A stretch of DNA of 64,000 bases, from the NCBI GenBank assembly GCA_945877315.1, contig CAMCRP010000001.1, positions 46,945-110,944 of the forward strand, given 5' to 3'. The stretch is from an uncultured Ruminococcus sp. (lineage in GTDB: Bacteria > Bacillota > Clostridia > Oscillospirales > Ruminococcaceae). Made by a program: the position numbers and the translations under genes. Under the pieces are notes generated by a model, which worked only from the letters and a program-made list of their open reading frames with translations, searched no databases and was not told the origin of the DNA. How positions within the stretch are numbered: position 1 is the first letter of the stretch; each line of letters begins with the position of its first letter. Shown piece by piece: positions 26,685 through 35,436 of this stretch.

Positions 26685-26760
26685 AAATTTGTATTTTATT
26701 GCGAATAACTCTTGACAAATTGCACTTTAAGTTGTATCATAAAAATCAGAGAATTTGTAC
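26685..26760 (+). promoter_or_regulatory. AraR-like sites flanking the araR promoter
   Basis: AAATTTGTATT at 26685-26695 is the reverse complement of the araA-side sites. AATTTGTAC at 26752-26760 lies between the araR -10 box and its start. Together they suggest autorepression and DNA looping, as in Bacillus AraR. Confidence 0.5.
26712..26740 (+). promoter_or_regulatory. Promoter of araR
   Basis: TTGACA, 17 bases, TATCAT, 39 bases before the TTG start. Confidence 0.75.
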
Positions 26761-26779
26761 GGTTTTGAGGTGACACGGA

Positions 26780-27847
26780 TTGAAAAAATATGAATTTGTA
26801 GAGAATTCGCTTTTCAAGCAAATAAATACGGGAATTTACCCCGCCGGAACGCTTCTGCCGACGGAGGAACAGCTCACCGAAATTTTCGGCGTAAGCAGAC
26901 AGACTGTGAGAAGGGCACTTTCCATTCTCGAGGATAAGGACATTATCGAGAAAAAGCAGGGCAGCGGTTCCATGGTGAAAAAAAGAAATCCCGCAGCAGC
27001 AGGCGGGAAGGTATCGGTTATTGTAACATACATTGATGACTATATTTTCCCGGGGCAGCTGAGGGGCGTTGAGGAGGTACTGTCGAAAAACAAGCTTTCG
27101 GCTATCCTTTCCGCCACAAGAAATCGTATTTGCAGCGAGCGGAGAATACTTCTGGATATCCTCAATGACCCCGTTGCGGGAATACTTGTGGAGGGCACAA
27201 AAACTGCTCTGCCAAATCCTAACATTGACCTTTACAAAAAGCTTGCCGAGCGTGGAATACCAATAGTGTTCTTCAACAGCATTTATCCCGCTCTTAAAGA
27301 CACGCTGTATGTTTGCGCAGATAACCGAAGAGGCGGTTATGAGCTTGTGACATATCTACTCGGCAAGGGTCACAAAAGCATTGCGTCTGTCTTTAAGGCA
27401 GATGATATTCAAGGGCATGAACGTTATTCGGGGTATATTTCTGCTATGTTCGACAATGGGCTTTTTGTTTCCGACAGCAAAACAATATGGTACACCACGG
27501 AAACCAAGGAAAGCTTGTTTGACGAACCGAAAAGGATCCTGTCCTCCATAGGCGACGCAACTGCCGTTGTCTGCTATAATGACGAAATAGCATTTACACT
27601 TATAAAGCTGCTTACCGTCTGCGGAAGGAGAGTTCCCGAAGATGTTGCGGTGGTAAGCTTTGACAACAGCAGCCTGAGTGAAATGTCGCCCGTAAGGATA
27701 ACCTCACTTTCCTATGAGGACAAAAACATCGGCAGTATAGCTGCGGGGAAGCTTGCAGATATTATCAACGGCAGAAAAGCAAGCTCTGAGATAATTCCGT
27801 GGAAGCTTATGGAGAAGGAAAGCTCCCGATCTTCCGCACGGCGGTGA
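26780..27847 (+). CDS. araR: AraR-type arabinose repressor (GntR HTH plus LacI-like sensor)
   Basis: A 355-residue regulator with the mixed plan of Bacillus AraR: an N-terminal GntR winged helix (residues 1-70: TLLPTEEQLTEIFGVSRQTVRRALSILEDKDIIEKKQGSGSMV) fused to a LacI/periplasmic-binding-type sensor (about 80-350: VIVTYIDDYIFPGQLRGVEE, GHKSIASVFKADDIQGHERYSGY, AVVCYNDEIAFTLIKLL, VVSFDNSSLSEMSPVRITSLSY). Arabinose is the expected inducer. The start is TTG 26780 with GAGGTG seven bases upstream. It is divergent from araA-kinase-araD and its likely sites lie on both sides of the gap. Confidence 0.92.
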   Translation: MKKYEFVENSLFKQINTGIYPAGTLLPTEEQLTEIFGVSRQTVRRALSILEDKDIIEKKQGSGSMVKKRNPAAAGGKVSVIVTYIDDYIFPGQLRGVEEVLSKNKLSAILSATRNRICSERRILLDILNDPVAGILVEGTKTALPNPNIDLYKKLAERGIPIVFFNSIYPALKDTLYVCADNRRGGYELVTYLLGKGHKSIASVFKADDIQGHERYSGYISAMFDNGLFVSDSKTIWYTTETKESLFDEPKRILSSIGDATAVVCYNDEIAFTLIKLLTVCGRRVPEDVAVVSFDNSSLSEMSPVRITSLSYEDKNIGSIAAGKLADIINGRKASSEIIPWKLMEKESSRSSARR

Positions 27848-27861
27848 CAGAAGCACAAATG

Positions 27862-29130
27862 TTACAGCTGCTGAGTATCGCCGTCACGGACCTCCTCACC
27901 CGGGGGCGGGTCAACCCAGCCCGATTTTCCCTTCATAAACTCAAGCTTTGATTCCTCGCTTGACCTTGCCCATACATTCCATTCCCGAACGTCGAAAACC
28001 TCGTCTGCCGCATCATAGCGCATTACCGTATTCATCAGTGAAGCGTTCAGCGGTATGCGGAAAAGCATATACTTATCGCTGTTGTTGAACATTACGATAT
28101 ATTCGCAGATATGAGAACCCCTTCGTACACGGGAATAGGTGTAGTTCATGGTCTTGACATCGTTTTCCAGACGGGCGGCGGCTGCTTTTGCGGAGGGTGA
28201 TGTCAGCAGCTTTGACCTGTTTATGCGGCGGCTTGTTTCAAACCGTTCGTGCTCGTTCTCGTCGCCGTACTGTATGGTATCTCTTGCATCGTCGGGGGTG
28301 AAGGGCTTTATCTCTCCGTCACGCTCCATTATCCGCTGTGCGATGACCGCATTCCAGTATTGCCTGAAATAGAGAGTTCGGTTGGGGTGCTTGTCCCCTG
28401 CGACCATGAACAGACCGCTGTCTGCGATTATCCTGTATGTATCCTTTCCCGATTTTCCGGCGGCAAGCTTTCTTTCGGTCTTTGCGGCGGAATCGGACAT
28501 GGTTATCCCCGAAAGCCGAAGCAGTGCCATTACTATTCCTGCGGCAAGATTTGTAAGGATAAACAGGGGCAGAAAAAGGCACCATACGCAGGACACGCCA
28601 AGCATCAGAAACGCTAAAATGAGATTGACCGTATCGGCACGGTCTTGTCCGACATAGCCCATAGACTTTCCTTCTTCATTTACATATACGAAATTTCTGT
28701 TAATTAGGGCATCGTCAATAGCGGCTGCGGGATCGAGATGACGGTACAGCGAACAGGGAAGTCCTATGCCGAAAATAAGGCACAGCAGTCCTGCCACAAG
28801 ATCGACAAACAGGTATAATCGAATGACCTTTGCGGGAAATTCCCCGATCTCAACACAAAGCAGCTTTGCTATGGGCATAGGTATTTTTATATCGCTTTTT
28901 TTCCCGAAAATATACTTACCGACCTTTTCTGAAGCCTCCTCGGGAGTCAGCATTGTCCCGTCGGGAACGGCACCAATGGCACTGCTTACGGTAATTGCCG
29001 TGTCGGGATATTTTTCCTTGAAATCGTTGTACGGGCTTTCATATCCGAACAGCCTTGCCGCAAGAAAAACAAGTCCTATGGAAACAAATAATACTATGGC
29101 TTCAAGAATTGCTGTAAATAACGGTTTCAT
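27862..29130 (-). CDS. Membrane protein of unknown function
   Basis: A 422-residue protein with hydrophobic segments near residues 5-27, 108-132 and 170-205, then a long cytoplasmic or surface C-terminal half rich in charged residues. After the first segment is a folded loop containing PDGTMLTPEEASEKVGKYIF. I do not recognise a family. AAGGGG lies seven bases before ATG 29130. The ribosome site overlaps the end of the rhodanese lipoprotein gene, so the two form an operon. The C-terminal tail is Pro/Asp/Gln-rich (GWVDPPPGEEVRDGDTQQL). It converges on araR with only 14 bp between stops and no visible terminator. Confidence 0.6.
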   Translation of the reverse strand: MKPLFTAILEAIVLFVSIGLVFLAARLFGYESPYNDFKEKYPDTAITVSSAIGAVPDGTMLTPEEASEKVGKYIFGKKSDIKIPMPIAKLLCVEIGEFPAKVIRLYLFVDLVAGLLCLIFGIGLPCSLYRHLDPAAAIDDALINRNFVYVNEEGKSMGYVGQDRADTVNLILAFLMLGVSCVWCLFLPLFILTNLAAGIVMALLRLSGITMSDSAAKTERKLAAGKSGKDTYRIIADSGLFMVAGDKHPNRTLYFRQYWNAVIAQRIMERDGEIKPFTPDDARDTIQYGDENEHERFETSRRINRSKLLTSPSAKAAAARLENDVKTMNYTYSRVRRGSHICEYIVMFNNSDKYMLFRIPLNASLMNTVMRYDAADEVFDVREWNVWARSSEESKLEFMKGKSGWVDPPPGEEVRDGDTQQL

Positions 29131-29132
29131 TA

Positions 29133-29552
29133 TCATACCCCTTTGCTGTTGTCAATCTTATTTTCGACAGTAGTTTCATATCCCCAATCAATTATTCCGC
29201 CGAATTCCTTCACATTGCTGTAACCCATTTCCGCAAGCTTTTCGGCGGCATTTTTGCTTCTGCGTCCGCTGCGGCAGTAGACCAGGATAAGCTGACTTTT
29301 GTCGGTAAGCTCATTTTCGGCACGTTCCGCTATTTCGTAATCGGGGATAAGAATTGCATCGGGAATATGTCCGTCGGCGTATTCTTTTTCGGTGCGGACG
29401 TCAAGGATAATATAGTCGGTTTCGCTGTCCATAAGGGCTTTTGCTTCAGATGCGGGGATTGATGTATATGTTATGGGAGCTTCATTGGCAGAGCAGCCGC
29501 CGAGGGATAATGCCGCTGCCAACGCTGTAATTAAGGGTATAATTTTTCTCAT
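29133..29552 (-). CDS. Rhodanese-like lipoprotein
   Basis: A 139-residue exported lipoprotein. Residues 1-20 are a signal peptide with the lipobox LSLGGC. The remainder is one rhodanese domain with the active-site loop CRSGRRS (Cys in the expected place after LILVY) and the family block YIILDVRTEKEYADGHIPDAI. Such domains carry persulfide or act in thiol redox outside the cell; the role is not known. AGGAG is present before ATG 29552. It is followed by the membrane protein gene with a three-base gap. Confidence 0.85.
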   Translation of the reverse strand: MRKIIPLITALAAALSLGGCSANEAPITYTSIPASEAKALMDSETDYIILDVRTEKEYADGHIPDAILIPDYEIAERAENELTDKSQLILVYCRSGRRSKNAAEKLAEMGYSNVKEFGGIIDWGYETTVENKIDNSKGV

Positions 29553-29691
29553 ATGTTATTCTCCTGACTTTTTGTGAAGGCTATGATTTTACCCAATGCC
29601 GATTACATTATACCATACCCGGATCAAAAAATCAATTGCCAAGCTGCCGCAGACTGATAGCTTATGACAACCAAAACAATTTTGCTTTTTA

Positions 29692-29720
29692 TTGACAAAA
29701 AGGGAAATAAATTGTATAAT
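29692..29720 (+). promoter_or_regulatory. Sigma-A promoter of the macrodomain gene
   Basis: TTGACA, 17 bases, TATAAT, 94 bases before ATG 29815. The leader of about 85 bases holds no further signal that I can name. Confidence 0.85.
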
Positions 29721-29814
29721 ATCTCTATAATGAAAAGAGCTGAATTCAGTGTTCTGCGGACAAGATATATTATGCTGAATTTGACTTTATCAATTTAAGC
29801 AAGGAGTGAAAAAT

Positions 29815-30798
29815 ATGCCGTTTCGAATAATAAAAAATGACATAACAAAGGTCGAGGCGGACGCAATAGTCAACGCCGCAAACAGCTCTCTTCTCGGCGG
29901 CGGTGGGGTTGACGGAGCTATCCATCGTGCGGCGGGAATGGGGCTTTTGAAAGAATGTATGACCTTAGGCGGCTGCAAAACGGGTCAGGCAAAAATCACA
30001 AAGGGCTATAAAATGCCCTGCAAATACATAATTCACACGGTAGGTCCCGTATGGCGGGGCGGAGAAAACGGCGAAAAGGAGCTGCTTTATTCCTGCTATG
30101 AAAAGTCCTTGCAGCTGGCGAAGGAGTATAAATGCGAATCGGTGGCATTTCCGCTTATTTCGTCGGGAATTTACGGTTATCCCAAGGACAAGGCGATGCA
30201 GGTGGCGGTGTCGGCAATTACGGATTTCCTTGCGGAAAATGATATGGATATTGCCATGGTCGTGCTTGATAAAAATGTCGTTTCCGTCAGCGAAGGGCTT
30301 ATTTACGATGTTCGCAGATATATTGACGAGAATTATGAAAGCTTTGGCGGTGCGGACAGGTGCGCCTTTGGAGCGGCTCCCTTCAAAATGTCCGCAGTTC
30401 AGGACAGAATGCTTGAGGAAACCTGCAATGCTGCATTGCCCGTTGATTTTGATAAGCTGGACGAGTCCTTTTCACAGGCACTTTTGCGTTTGATAGACGA
30501 AAAGGGTATGACAGATGTTCAGGTATACAAAAAGGCAAATATTGACAGAAGACTGTTTTCAAAGATACGCAGCGATGTGAACTATAAGCCCAAAAAGCAG
30601 ACGGCAGTATCACTTGCTGTTGCCCTTGAGCTGGATATTTCAGAAACTCAAAAGCTGCTTGAAAAAGCGGGCTACACCCTTTCAAACAGCATAAAATTTG
30701 ATGTTATCATAAAGTTCTTTATCGAAAACAGAAAGTACAATATTTATGAGATAAACGAAACGCTTTTTGCATTTGACCAAAGTCTTATCGGCGCATAA
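29815..30798 (+). CDS. Macrodomain protein with C-terminal helical (XRE-like) domain
   Basis: A 327-residue protein. Residues 1-170 are a macrodomain, a fold that binds or hydrolyses ADP-ribose derivatives: [33 protein letters not shown] (catalytic loop), [20 protein letters not shown] and the phosphate loop [16 protein letters not shown]. The C-terminal 105 residues form a helical domain ([53 protein letters not shown]) resembling an XRE-type helix-turn-helix, which suggests DNA or protein binding. AGGAG lies eight bases before ATG 29815. A vWA gene follows after 79 bp. ADP-ribose or O-acetyl-ADP-ribose is the likely ligand; the biological role is unknown. Confidence 0.85.
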   Translation: MPFRIIKNDITKVEADAIVNAANSSLLGGGGVDGAIHRAAGMGLLKECMTLGGCKTGQAKITKGYKMPCKYIIHTVGPVWRGGENGEKELLYSCYEKSLQLAKEYKCESVAFPLISSGIYGYPKDKAMQVAVSAITDFLAENDMDIAMVVLDKNVVSVSEGLIYDVRRYIDENYESFGGADRCAFGAAPFKMSAVQDRMLEETCNAALPVDFDKLDESFSQALLRLIDEKGMTDVQVYKKANIDRRLFSKIRSDVNYKPKKQTAVSLAVALELDISETQKLLEKAGYTLSNSIKFDVIIKFFIENRKYNIYEINETLFAFDQSLIGA

Positions 30799-30877
30799 AT
30801 GTCGCTTGAAATGCGACCAAATATCCCTCCGAATGATGTATCATATAGATACAATAAATTACACGGAGGGATTTCTT

Positions 30878-31531
30878 ATGAAAAAGAATTTTACGGAGAT
30901 AGTTTTTATCCTGGACGAAAGCGGTTCAATGGCTGACCTTAAAAGTGACACCATTGGGGGCTTCAACAGCCTTCTCGAAAAGCAGAAAACAGAAGCGGGT
31001 GAAGCTGTTGTGACTACGGTTCTGTTTAGCACAGAAAGCCGTGTTCTGCATGACAGAGTGCCTATTGAACATATCGGGAAGATGACGGAGAAGGATTACT
31101 GTCCGAGCGGCGGCACTGCACTTCTGGACGCTGTGGGCGGAGCGGTGGAGCATATCCGTAATATCCACAAATACGCCCGTCCCGAGGATATTCCCGAGCA
31201 TACGCTGTTTGTCATTACCACTGACGGTATGGAGAATTCCAGCAGATATTTTACCGCCGCCAAGGTGAAAAAGCTGATAAGCGCACAGCAGGAAGTGTAC
31301 GGCTGGGAGTTCGTTTTTCTGGGGGCAAATATTGATTCTGCCGAAACTGCGGAAAGTATCGGCATAGGAAGTGCTACTGCAGTTGATTACCGCTGCGATA
31401 CTGTCGGCTGTGCAATTCAGTATGATGCTATGAACGAGGCTGTGTCAACTGTGAGAAAGGGCATACATCTGTCCGAATCTACGACCTGGAGAGCGGGTGT
31501 TGACGCAGACCGAAAAAGGCGGAAAAAGTAA
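30878..31531 (+). CDS. vWA-domain protein
   Basis: A 217-residue soluble protein made almost wholly of one von Willebrand factor A domain. The metal-ion site is intact: DESGSM near residue 14, a Thr in CPSGGTALLDAVGG and Asp in VITTDGMENSS. It has no signal peptide. The product is likely a cytosolic binding or scaffold protein. GGAGGG lies seven bases before ATG 30878. The short inverted repeat GTATC-ATATA-GATAC at 30838-30852 lies just upstream and may be an operator. It probably works with the adjacent macrodomain protein; that is inferred from neighbourhood only. Confidence 0.8.
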   Translation: MKKNFTEIVFILDESGSMADLKSDTIGGFNSLLEKQKTEAGEAVVTTVLFSTESRVLHDRVPIEHIGKMTEKDYCPSGGTALLDAVGGAVEHIRNIHKYARPEDIPEHTLFVITTDGMENSSRYFTAAKVKKLISAQQEVYGWEFVFLGANIDSAETAESIGIGSATAVDYRCDTVGCAIQYDAMNEAVSTVRKGIHLSESTTWRAGVDADRKRRKK

Positions 31532-31558
31532 TTCGGGGACATGGGGGATCGGGAAATA

Positions 31559-31580
31559 CCGATCAATGAGCGTTTAGTAT
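31559..31580 (+). repeat. Fragment related to the palindromic element at 3043-3145
   Basis: The stretch GATCAATGAGCGTTTAGTAT matches GATCAATGCGTGTTTAGTAT at the right end of the 3043-3145 palindrome with two differences. The rest of the element is missing. Confidence 0.4.
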
Positions 31581-31590
31581 AATCAATCAA

Positions 31591-31627
31591 AAATGCGAAC
31601 CGCCAACAGAAGCGGTCCGCATTTTTT
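31591..31627. terminator. Bidirectional terminator after the vWA gene
   Basis: AAATGCGAACCGC pairs with GCGGTCCGCATTT (one mismatch) around an eight-base loop, with T-runs on both strands. It serves the vWA gene and the convergent small membrane protein gene. Confidence 0.8.
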
Positions 31628-31638
31628 CATGGGGGCGA

Positions 31639-32130
31639 TTATTCTTGGATTATATTGCAAAACGCATCAAATATCCGTGTTGAATACTGCTTGTAGGCAT
31701 TGCTGTTTTTGTCGAAATTTTCGGGTAGATCCGTAACTATGGCAGCACGCTGTCCGCTGTAAAAAAGATAGGGTGCGAACACTTCACGCTTGCCGATATC
31801 CATAGAGTTTTTCGTGACCATGTCGTCTGACACTTTGGAATTTTCCGCTAAAAAACGCTCGCTGTCGGGGGTCTTTATTTTCAGGACGATATAGCCCTGT
31901 GCGTCCCGAAAGGTGTGCTTTTCCCAGGCGATTATCCTGTCACCGTCCGAAAGAGTGATACCGTAGGCTTCGGAAATGTACTCATCAGTAAGCAGAGCCT
32001 TGTCGATCTTAGTGACCTGCCCGCCTTTTAAAAATGCGGAAAATACGTAACCGCAGACAGTAAAGAACACAAGTATTATGACAAGTGCGGAAAGGAAAAG
32101 TCCAATACCCTTTTTAACGTTGGCGTTCAT
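31639..32130 (-). CDS. Small membrane-anchored protein of unknown function
   Basis: A 163-residue protein with one N-terminal membrane helix (GIGLFLSALVIILVFFTVCGYVF) and an external domain of about 125 residues. No lipobox is present and no family is recognised. The start ATG 32130 overlaps the aroE stop codon (ATGA), so translation is coupled to aroE; a longer frame from 32157 would overlap aroE further and adds no hydrophobic sequence. The domain contains DGDRIIAWEKHTF and DAQGYIVLKIKTP, suggesting a beta-rich fold. Confidence 0.6.
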   Translation of the reverse strand: MNANVKKGIGLFLSALVIILVFFTVCGYVFSAFLKGGQVTKIDKALLTDEYISEAYGITLSDGDRIIAWEKHTFRDAQGYIVLKIKTPDSERFLAENSKVSDDMVTKNSMDIGKREVFAPYLFYSGQRAAIVTDLPENFDKNSNAYKQYSTRIFDAFCNIIQE

Positions 32131-32987
32131 TTTTTCATCAGCTCTTCCATATCGCAAATGAGCCTTGCAATGTCCTCATAAGCGAATTTTGAGCCGTTCC
32201 ATATCTCGTGGGAAACTACCGCCTGCCACACCAGCATAGCCATTCCGCCGACGGTCTTTTTGCCGTATTCGGCGGCTTTTTTTATAAGCAGAGTGTCCCT
32301 CGGATTGTAAATTACGTCAAATATCATATCGGAATTTTTTATCGCTTCATCGGGAACGGGGCAGGCGTCAACATTGGGGAACATTCCCACGGAGGTTGAG
32401 TTCATGAGCAGGTCGAAATGCCCGCTTATGCCCTCCTCGTGAACAACGGTTATCTTCGATTTTGCAACGTTTTCATCAGAAAGATGTGCTTCACGGTATT
32501 CTGTAACGGGGCGAACCTTTTCTTCCGAGCCATTGCGAACGCAGATAGTCAGGTCGGCACCCGAGCAGACAGCTTCAATAGCCATCATTCTGCCAACGCC
32601 CCCGCAGCCCGCCTGCAAAACACGTCCCGAAAGGCTGCCACCCTCCTCGGTAACGGAGCGGAGAAAGCCCTTGCAGTCGGTGTTGAAGCCTACCGACTCG
32701 CCGTCACGGTTGTGGACGCAGTTTACCGAGCGGTACTTTGCGGCGGATTCGTCCAGACGTGTTAAATAGGGAATAATATCCACCTTGTAGGGGATAGTTA
32801 TGTTATAGCCAACCAAATTTTTTAGTGTGTTTTCATAAGCGTCTGCAAGCTTTTCGGGCGGTATTTCCGTGAGAAAATACTCAAAATCGCCCTCTTTTCG
32901 TCCCGACAGTTCAAACAATCTTTTATGAATAGGCGGGGACATAGTGTGCTTCAAGGGATATCCCAGAAGCGAAAATTTATCGGACAT
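32127..32987 (-). CDS. aroE: Shikimate dehydrogenase family protein
   Basis: A 286-residue NAD(P)-dependent enzyme of the shikimate dehydrogenase family, which reduces 3-dehydroshikimate in aromatic amino acid synthesis. Seen motifs: YPLKHTMSPPIHKRLFELSG (shikimate site), NITIPYKVDIIPYL with the catalytic Lys, CVHNRDGESVGFNTDCKGFLRS with the catalytic Asp, the dinucleotide loop AGCGGVGRMMAIEA, and FDVIYNPRDTLLIKKAAEYG. The substrate-site Ser pair is SPP rather than the usual SLSP form, so a quinate/shikimate or related activity is possible. AAAGGAG lies nine bases before ATG 32987. Confidence 0.85.
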   Translation of the reverse strand: MSDKFSLLGYPLKHTMSPPIHKRLFELSGRKEGDFEYFLTEIPPEKLADAYENTLKNLVGYNITIPYKVDIIPYLTRLDESAAKYRSVNCVHNRDGESVGFNTDCKGFLRSVTEEGGSLSGRVLQAGCGGVGRMMAIEAVCSGADLTICVRNGSEEKVRPVTEYREAHLSDENVAKSKITVVHEEGISGHFDLLMNSTSVGMFPNVDACPVPDEAIKNSDMIFDVIYNPRDTLLIKKAAEYGKKTVGGMAMLVWQAVVSHEIWNGSKFAYEDIARLICDMEELMKK

Positions 32988-33001
32988 ATTAATGATCTCC
33001 T

Positions 33002-34090
33002 TTAGGGTTTGTAAAAACCGTCATTATTTTCGGGAGTGATGTTTTGGACGGAATCGCCGTTTATCTTCAGATTGATGAATTTGTTCCCGTACATTGGCGT
33101 TTCATCGGGGTTAAAGGCGTCCTCGGAATATTTCCGAAGATTAATGTTGATAATGCCGTTTTCTCGGATATAAATGTCTGCAATCTCATATCCATCGGAA
33201 CGTGCCTTTTCCAGCACCTCGGAGGCTCCCTCATATTTCAGAAGCTCCTCCTCGGTCATAAGGTGTCCCACATAGGGATAGAAGGTATTGTCCTCGGGGG
33301 AGAAGTAGAGCCAGTAGGGCTTCCAGGTGTGTCCCGTGCCGTCGGAGCATAGGTCATATGTGCTGTGGCAGGCGGTGAAATCTTCCGTATCTGAGTCGGG
33401 ACGAAGCCCCTGTCTTGCATAGCCCTCAACAGTGCAGGGAACGACCTGACTGTTTACAATGCGGAAGTAATCGGAAATGCTGTTGGTTGCATTTAAATAT
33501 TCCAGCTTAATAAAGGCGTTATCTCCCGAATAAACTATCTCGGGTTCGCTTTCCTCCATAGGGACGGGATTTTCCGCATTCGGTGCTATTTGTTCAATAT
33601 ACCCTTCGCTTGCAAACCACAGGTTATAGCCCGTCATAGTGTCGGGGGCTTCTATGTATGCGATAAGCTCGTTTTTGCCGTCCTTGTCGAAATCTCCGAA
33701 AAGCCTCGTTTGCGCTTCGTGAAACTCATATCCGCCCGTCATTTCTTCCAGAAACATTTTTAAGGCATTTTCCGTGTCGAAGCCTGAGCCTGTTTCGGGG
33801 ACGGTTTCGGAAGTTGTTTCCGCAGAGGTTTCTTCGGCGGTTTGAGAGGTCGTTTCCGATATTTCCGAAGAAGCGGGTGTTTCGGCAGTTGTTTCGGATA
33901 TTTCCGCTGCTGCCGTCGTTTCCGATTCCGATAATACAGTTGTGGGGACGGTTTCGGCTGTCGTTTCGGAGGTGGTCAGAGGTTCGGGAAGATTGGGCAT
34001 TTCGGAGGTGCTTGCGGTATTTACATTATCTGACGAACAGCCGCAGAGGAGAAGAGCGCAGGCAGCTGCCAAAAGCTTTGTTTTCTTCAT
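33002..34090 (-). CDS. Lipoprotein with Thr/Glu/Ser-rich linker
   Basis: A 362-residue predicted lipoprotein. A signal peptide ends in the lipobox LLLCGC near residue 17. Residues 20-105 are a low-complexity linker of SETTAET and SEISETT repeats, like that of the lipoprotein at 81-1556. The C-terminal 250 residues form a folded extracellular domain containing FGDFDKDGKNELIAYIEA, which resembles an EF-hand or dockerin-like calcium loop (D-x-D-x-D-G-x-x-E). No enzyme family is recognised. AAGGTG lies eight bases before ATG 34090. Confidence 0.7.
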   Translation of the reverse strand: MKKTKLLAAACALLLCGCSSDNVNTASTSEMPNLPEPLTTSETTAETVPTTVLSESETTAAAEISETTAETPASSEISETTSQTAEETSAETTSETVPETGSGFDTENALKMFLEEMTGGYEFHEAQTRLFGDFDKDGKNELIAYIEAPDTMTGYNLWFASEGYIEQIAPNAENPVPMEESEPEIVYSGDNAFIKLEYLNATNSISDYFRIVNSQVVPCTVEGYARQGLRPDSDTEDFTACHSTYDLCSDGTGHTWKPYWLYFSPEDNTFYPYVGHLMTEEELLKYEGASEVLEKARSDGYEIADIYIRENGIININLRKYSEDAFNPDETPMYGNKFINLKINGDSVQNITPENNDGFYKP

Positions 34091-34170
34091 AAGCATTTCA
34101 CCTTAATAATAATTTTCGTGTATTTTGCCGCTTGCGGGCGGGGAAACCACGCTCCTACAATGGTGCTGAT

Positions 34171-35094
34171 TTATTTGAACAATTCAAGTGCCTTTTCAAG
34201 AGTTTTTGCATTCTCGACATTTGCAAAATTTACGTCTTTAAGTGTTTTTCTTACAAGACCTGTCAGCACCTTGTTGGGTCCCAGCTCAACGAAGTTCACA
34301 TAACCATCAGCCTGCATTGCGGCAAGCTCGGAGGTGAAGCGGACGGGGGAAACAATATGCGCTGCCAGTCTTTCGGGCATATTGTCGAATGTATCAAGCT
34401 TTGCGCCCGTTATATTGGAAAAGAAATCACAGTCAGGAGCGGCGAAAACGGTGTTCTTTATTGCTTCTTTGAATTCGTCTGCTGCGGGCTGCATAAGCTT
34501 GGAATGGAATGCTGCGGTAACGCCCAGCTTAACAGCCTTTGCACCCATTTCCGCAAACTTAGCGGCTGCCTTTTCCGCTGCTGCGGATTCGCCTGCAATA
34601 ACGGTCTGGACGGTGGAATTATAGTTTACGGGGACAACGTAGCCATCAATTGTTGCGCATACTTCTTCTATCTCCGATGCGTCCTTGCCGATAATTGCGT
34701 ACATTGCGCCGTCGGAGGCTTCTGCTGCCTTCTGCATTGCGGAGGCTCTTTCCTTAATAACACGGAATCCGTCCTCAATTGAGAGCATATTTGCGGCAAC
34801 CATTGCGGCATATTCGCCGAGAGAATGTCCCGCAACGCCGCTGTACTCTATGCCGTTTAGCTTCATAGCTTCAAGGGCGCAGAGGGAAACTGCCATAATT
34901 GCGGGCTGGGACACCTTTGTCTGAGCAAGCTCGGCGTCCGTTCCCTCAAAGCTTATCTTCGCAAGGTCAAAGCCCAGAATGTCGCCTGCCGCTTCGTATA
35001 TCTTCATAAGCTCCGGGTGCTTTTCCGTAAGCTCCTTGCCCATTCCGCTGTACTGTGAACCCTGTCCCGAAAATAAAAATACTGTCTTTGCCAT
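34171..35094 (-). CDS. fabD: Malonyl-CoA:ACP transacylase
   Basis: A 307-residue enzyme loading malonate onto acyl carrier protein. It has the GQGSQY oxyanion motif at residues 10-14, the active-site Ser91 in GHSLGE, and His197 in AAFHSKLM. Its length is normal. AAAGGA precedes ATG 35094 at ten bases. It is divergent from the fabH-accDA operon rather than inside it and has its own promoter, so its expression can differ from the rest of the pathway. Confidence 0.96.
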   Translation of the reverse strand: MAKTVFLFSGQGSQYSGMGKELTEKHPELMKIYEAAGDILGFDLAKISFEGTDAELAQTKVSQPAIMAVSLCALEAMKLNGIEYSGVAGHSLGEYAAMVAANMLSIEDGFRVIKERASAMQKAAEASDGAMYAIIGKDASEIEEVCATIDGYVVPVNYNSTVQTVIAGESAAAEKAAAKFAEMGAKAVKLGVTAAFHSKLMQPAADEFKEAIKNTVFAAPDCDFFSNITGAKLDTFDNMPERLAAHIVSPVRFTSELAAMQADGYVNFVELGPNKVLTGLVRKTLKDVNFANVENAKTLEKALELFK

Positions 35095-35186
35095 TGATCA
35101 ACTATCCTTTCGTAATTTGCCCGAATGCAGCAAAAGCCGTTTTTCCCGAATTTTTTAAACTTTTTGCATAAAAAAGCAAAATAGCA

Positions 35187-35216
35187 TTGACAAAACGGGC
35201 AAAAGTATAATATAAT
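35187..35216 (+). promoter_or_regulatory. Promoter of the fab-acc operon
   Basis: TTGACA, 18 bases, TATAAT. A second TATAAT overlaps five bases earlier. The 220-base leader to fabH holds an imperfect inverted repeat (ACGGACTTGTCCGC with GCGGTTTTGTCCGT, 35225-35261) and a strong hairpin at 35333-35369. Confidence 0.7.
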
Positions 35217-35271
35217 AGAATGGTACGGACTTGTCCGCAGAATGAAGCGGTTTTGTCCGTCATTGTCAATA

Positions 35272-35300
35272 ATTATAACATATCATTGGGAAAATTTCAA
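35272..35300 (-). promoter_or_regulatory. Promoter of fabD
   Basis: On the minus strand, TTGAAA, 17 bases, TATAAT. It faces and lies just outside the fab-acc promoter, so one regulator bound in the gap could act on both. Confidence 0.7.
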
Positions 35301-35332
35301 GGTTTATTGAAAAAATCCCGTGGCATATTTCG

Positions 35333-35369
35333 GTGGGCGTTTCCCCGCCGAAGGCGGGGAAACGCCCAC
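35333..35369. repeat. Perfect 17-base-arm hairpin in the fabH leader
   Basis: GTGGGCGTTTCCCCGCC, loop GAA, then the exact reverse complement. A T-run (TATTTTTTATG) begins about ten bases later, so it could act as a weak attenuator. Its CCCGCC-NNN-GGCGGG core is shared with the hairpin at 53266-53302. Confidence 0.65.
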
Positions 35370-35436
35370 TTAGCAGTATTTTTTATGCTATGATGTTATC
35401 ATTCGGGGAAAAAATAATATTTTGGAGGAGAAAGTT

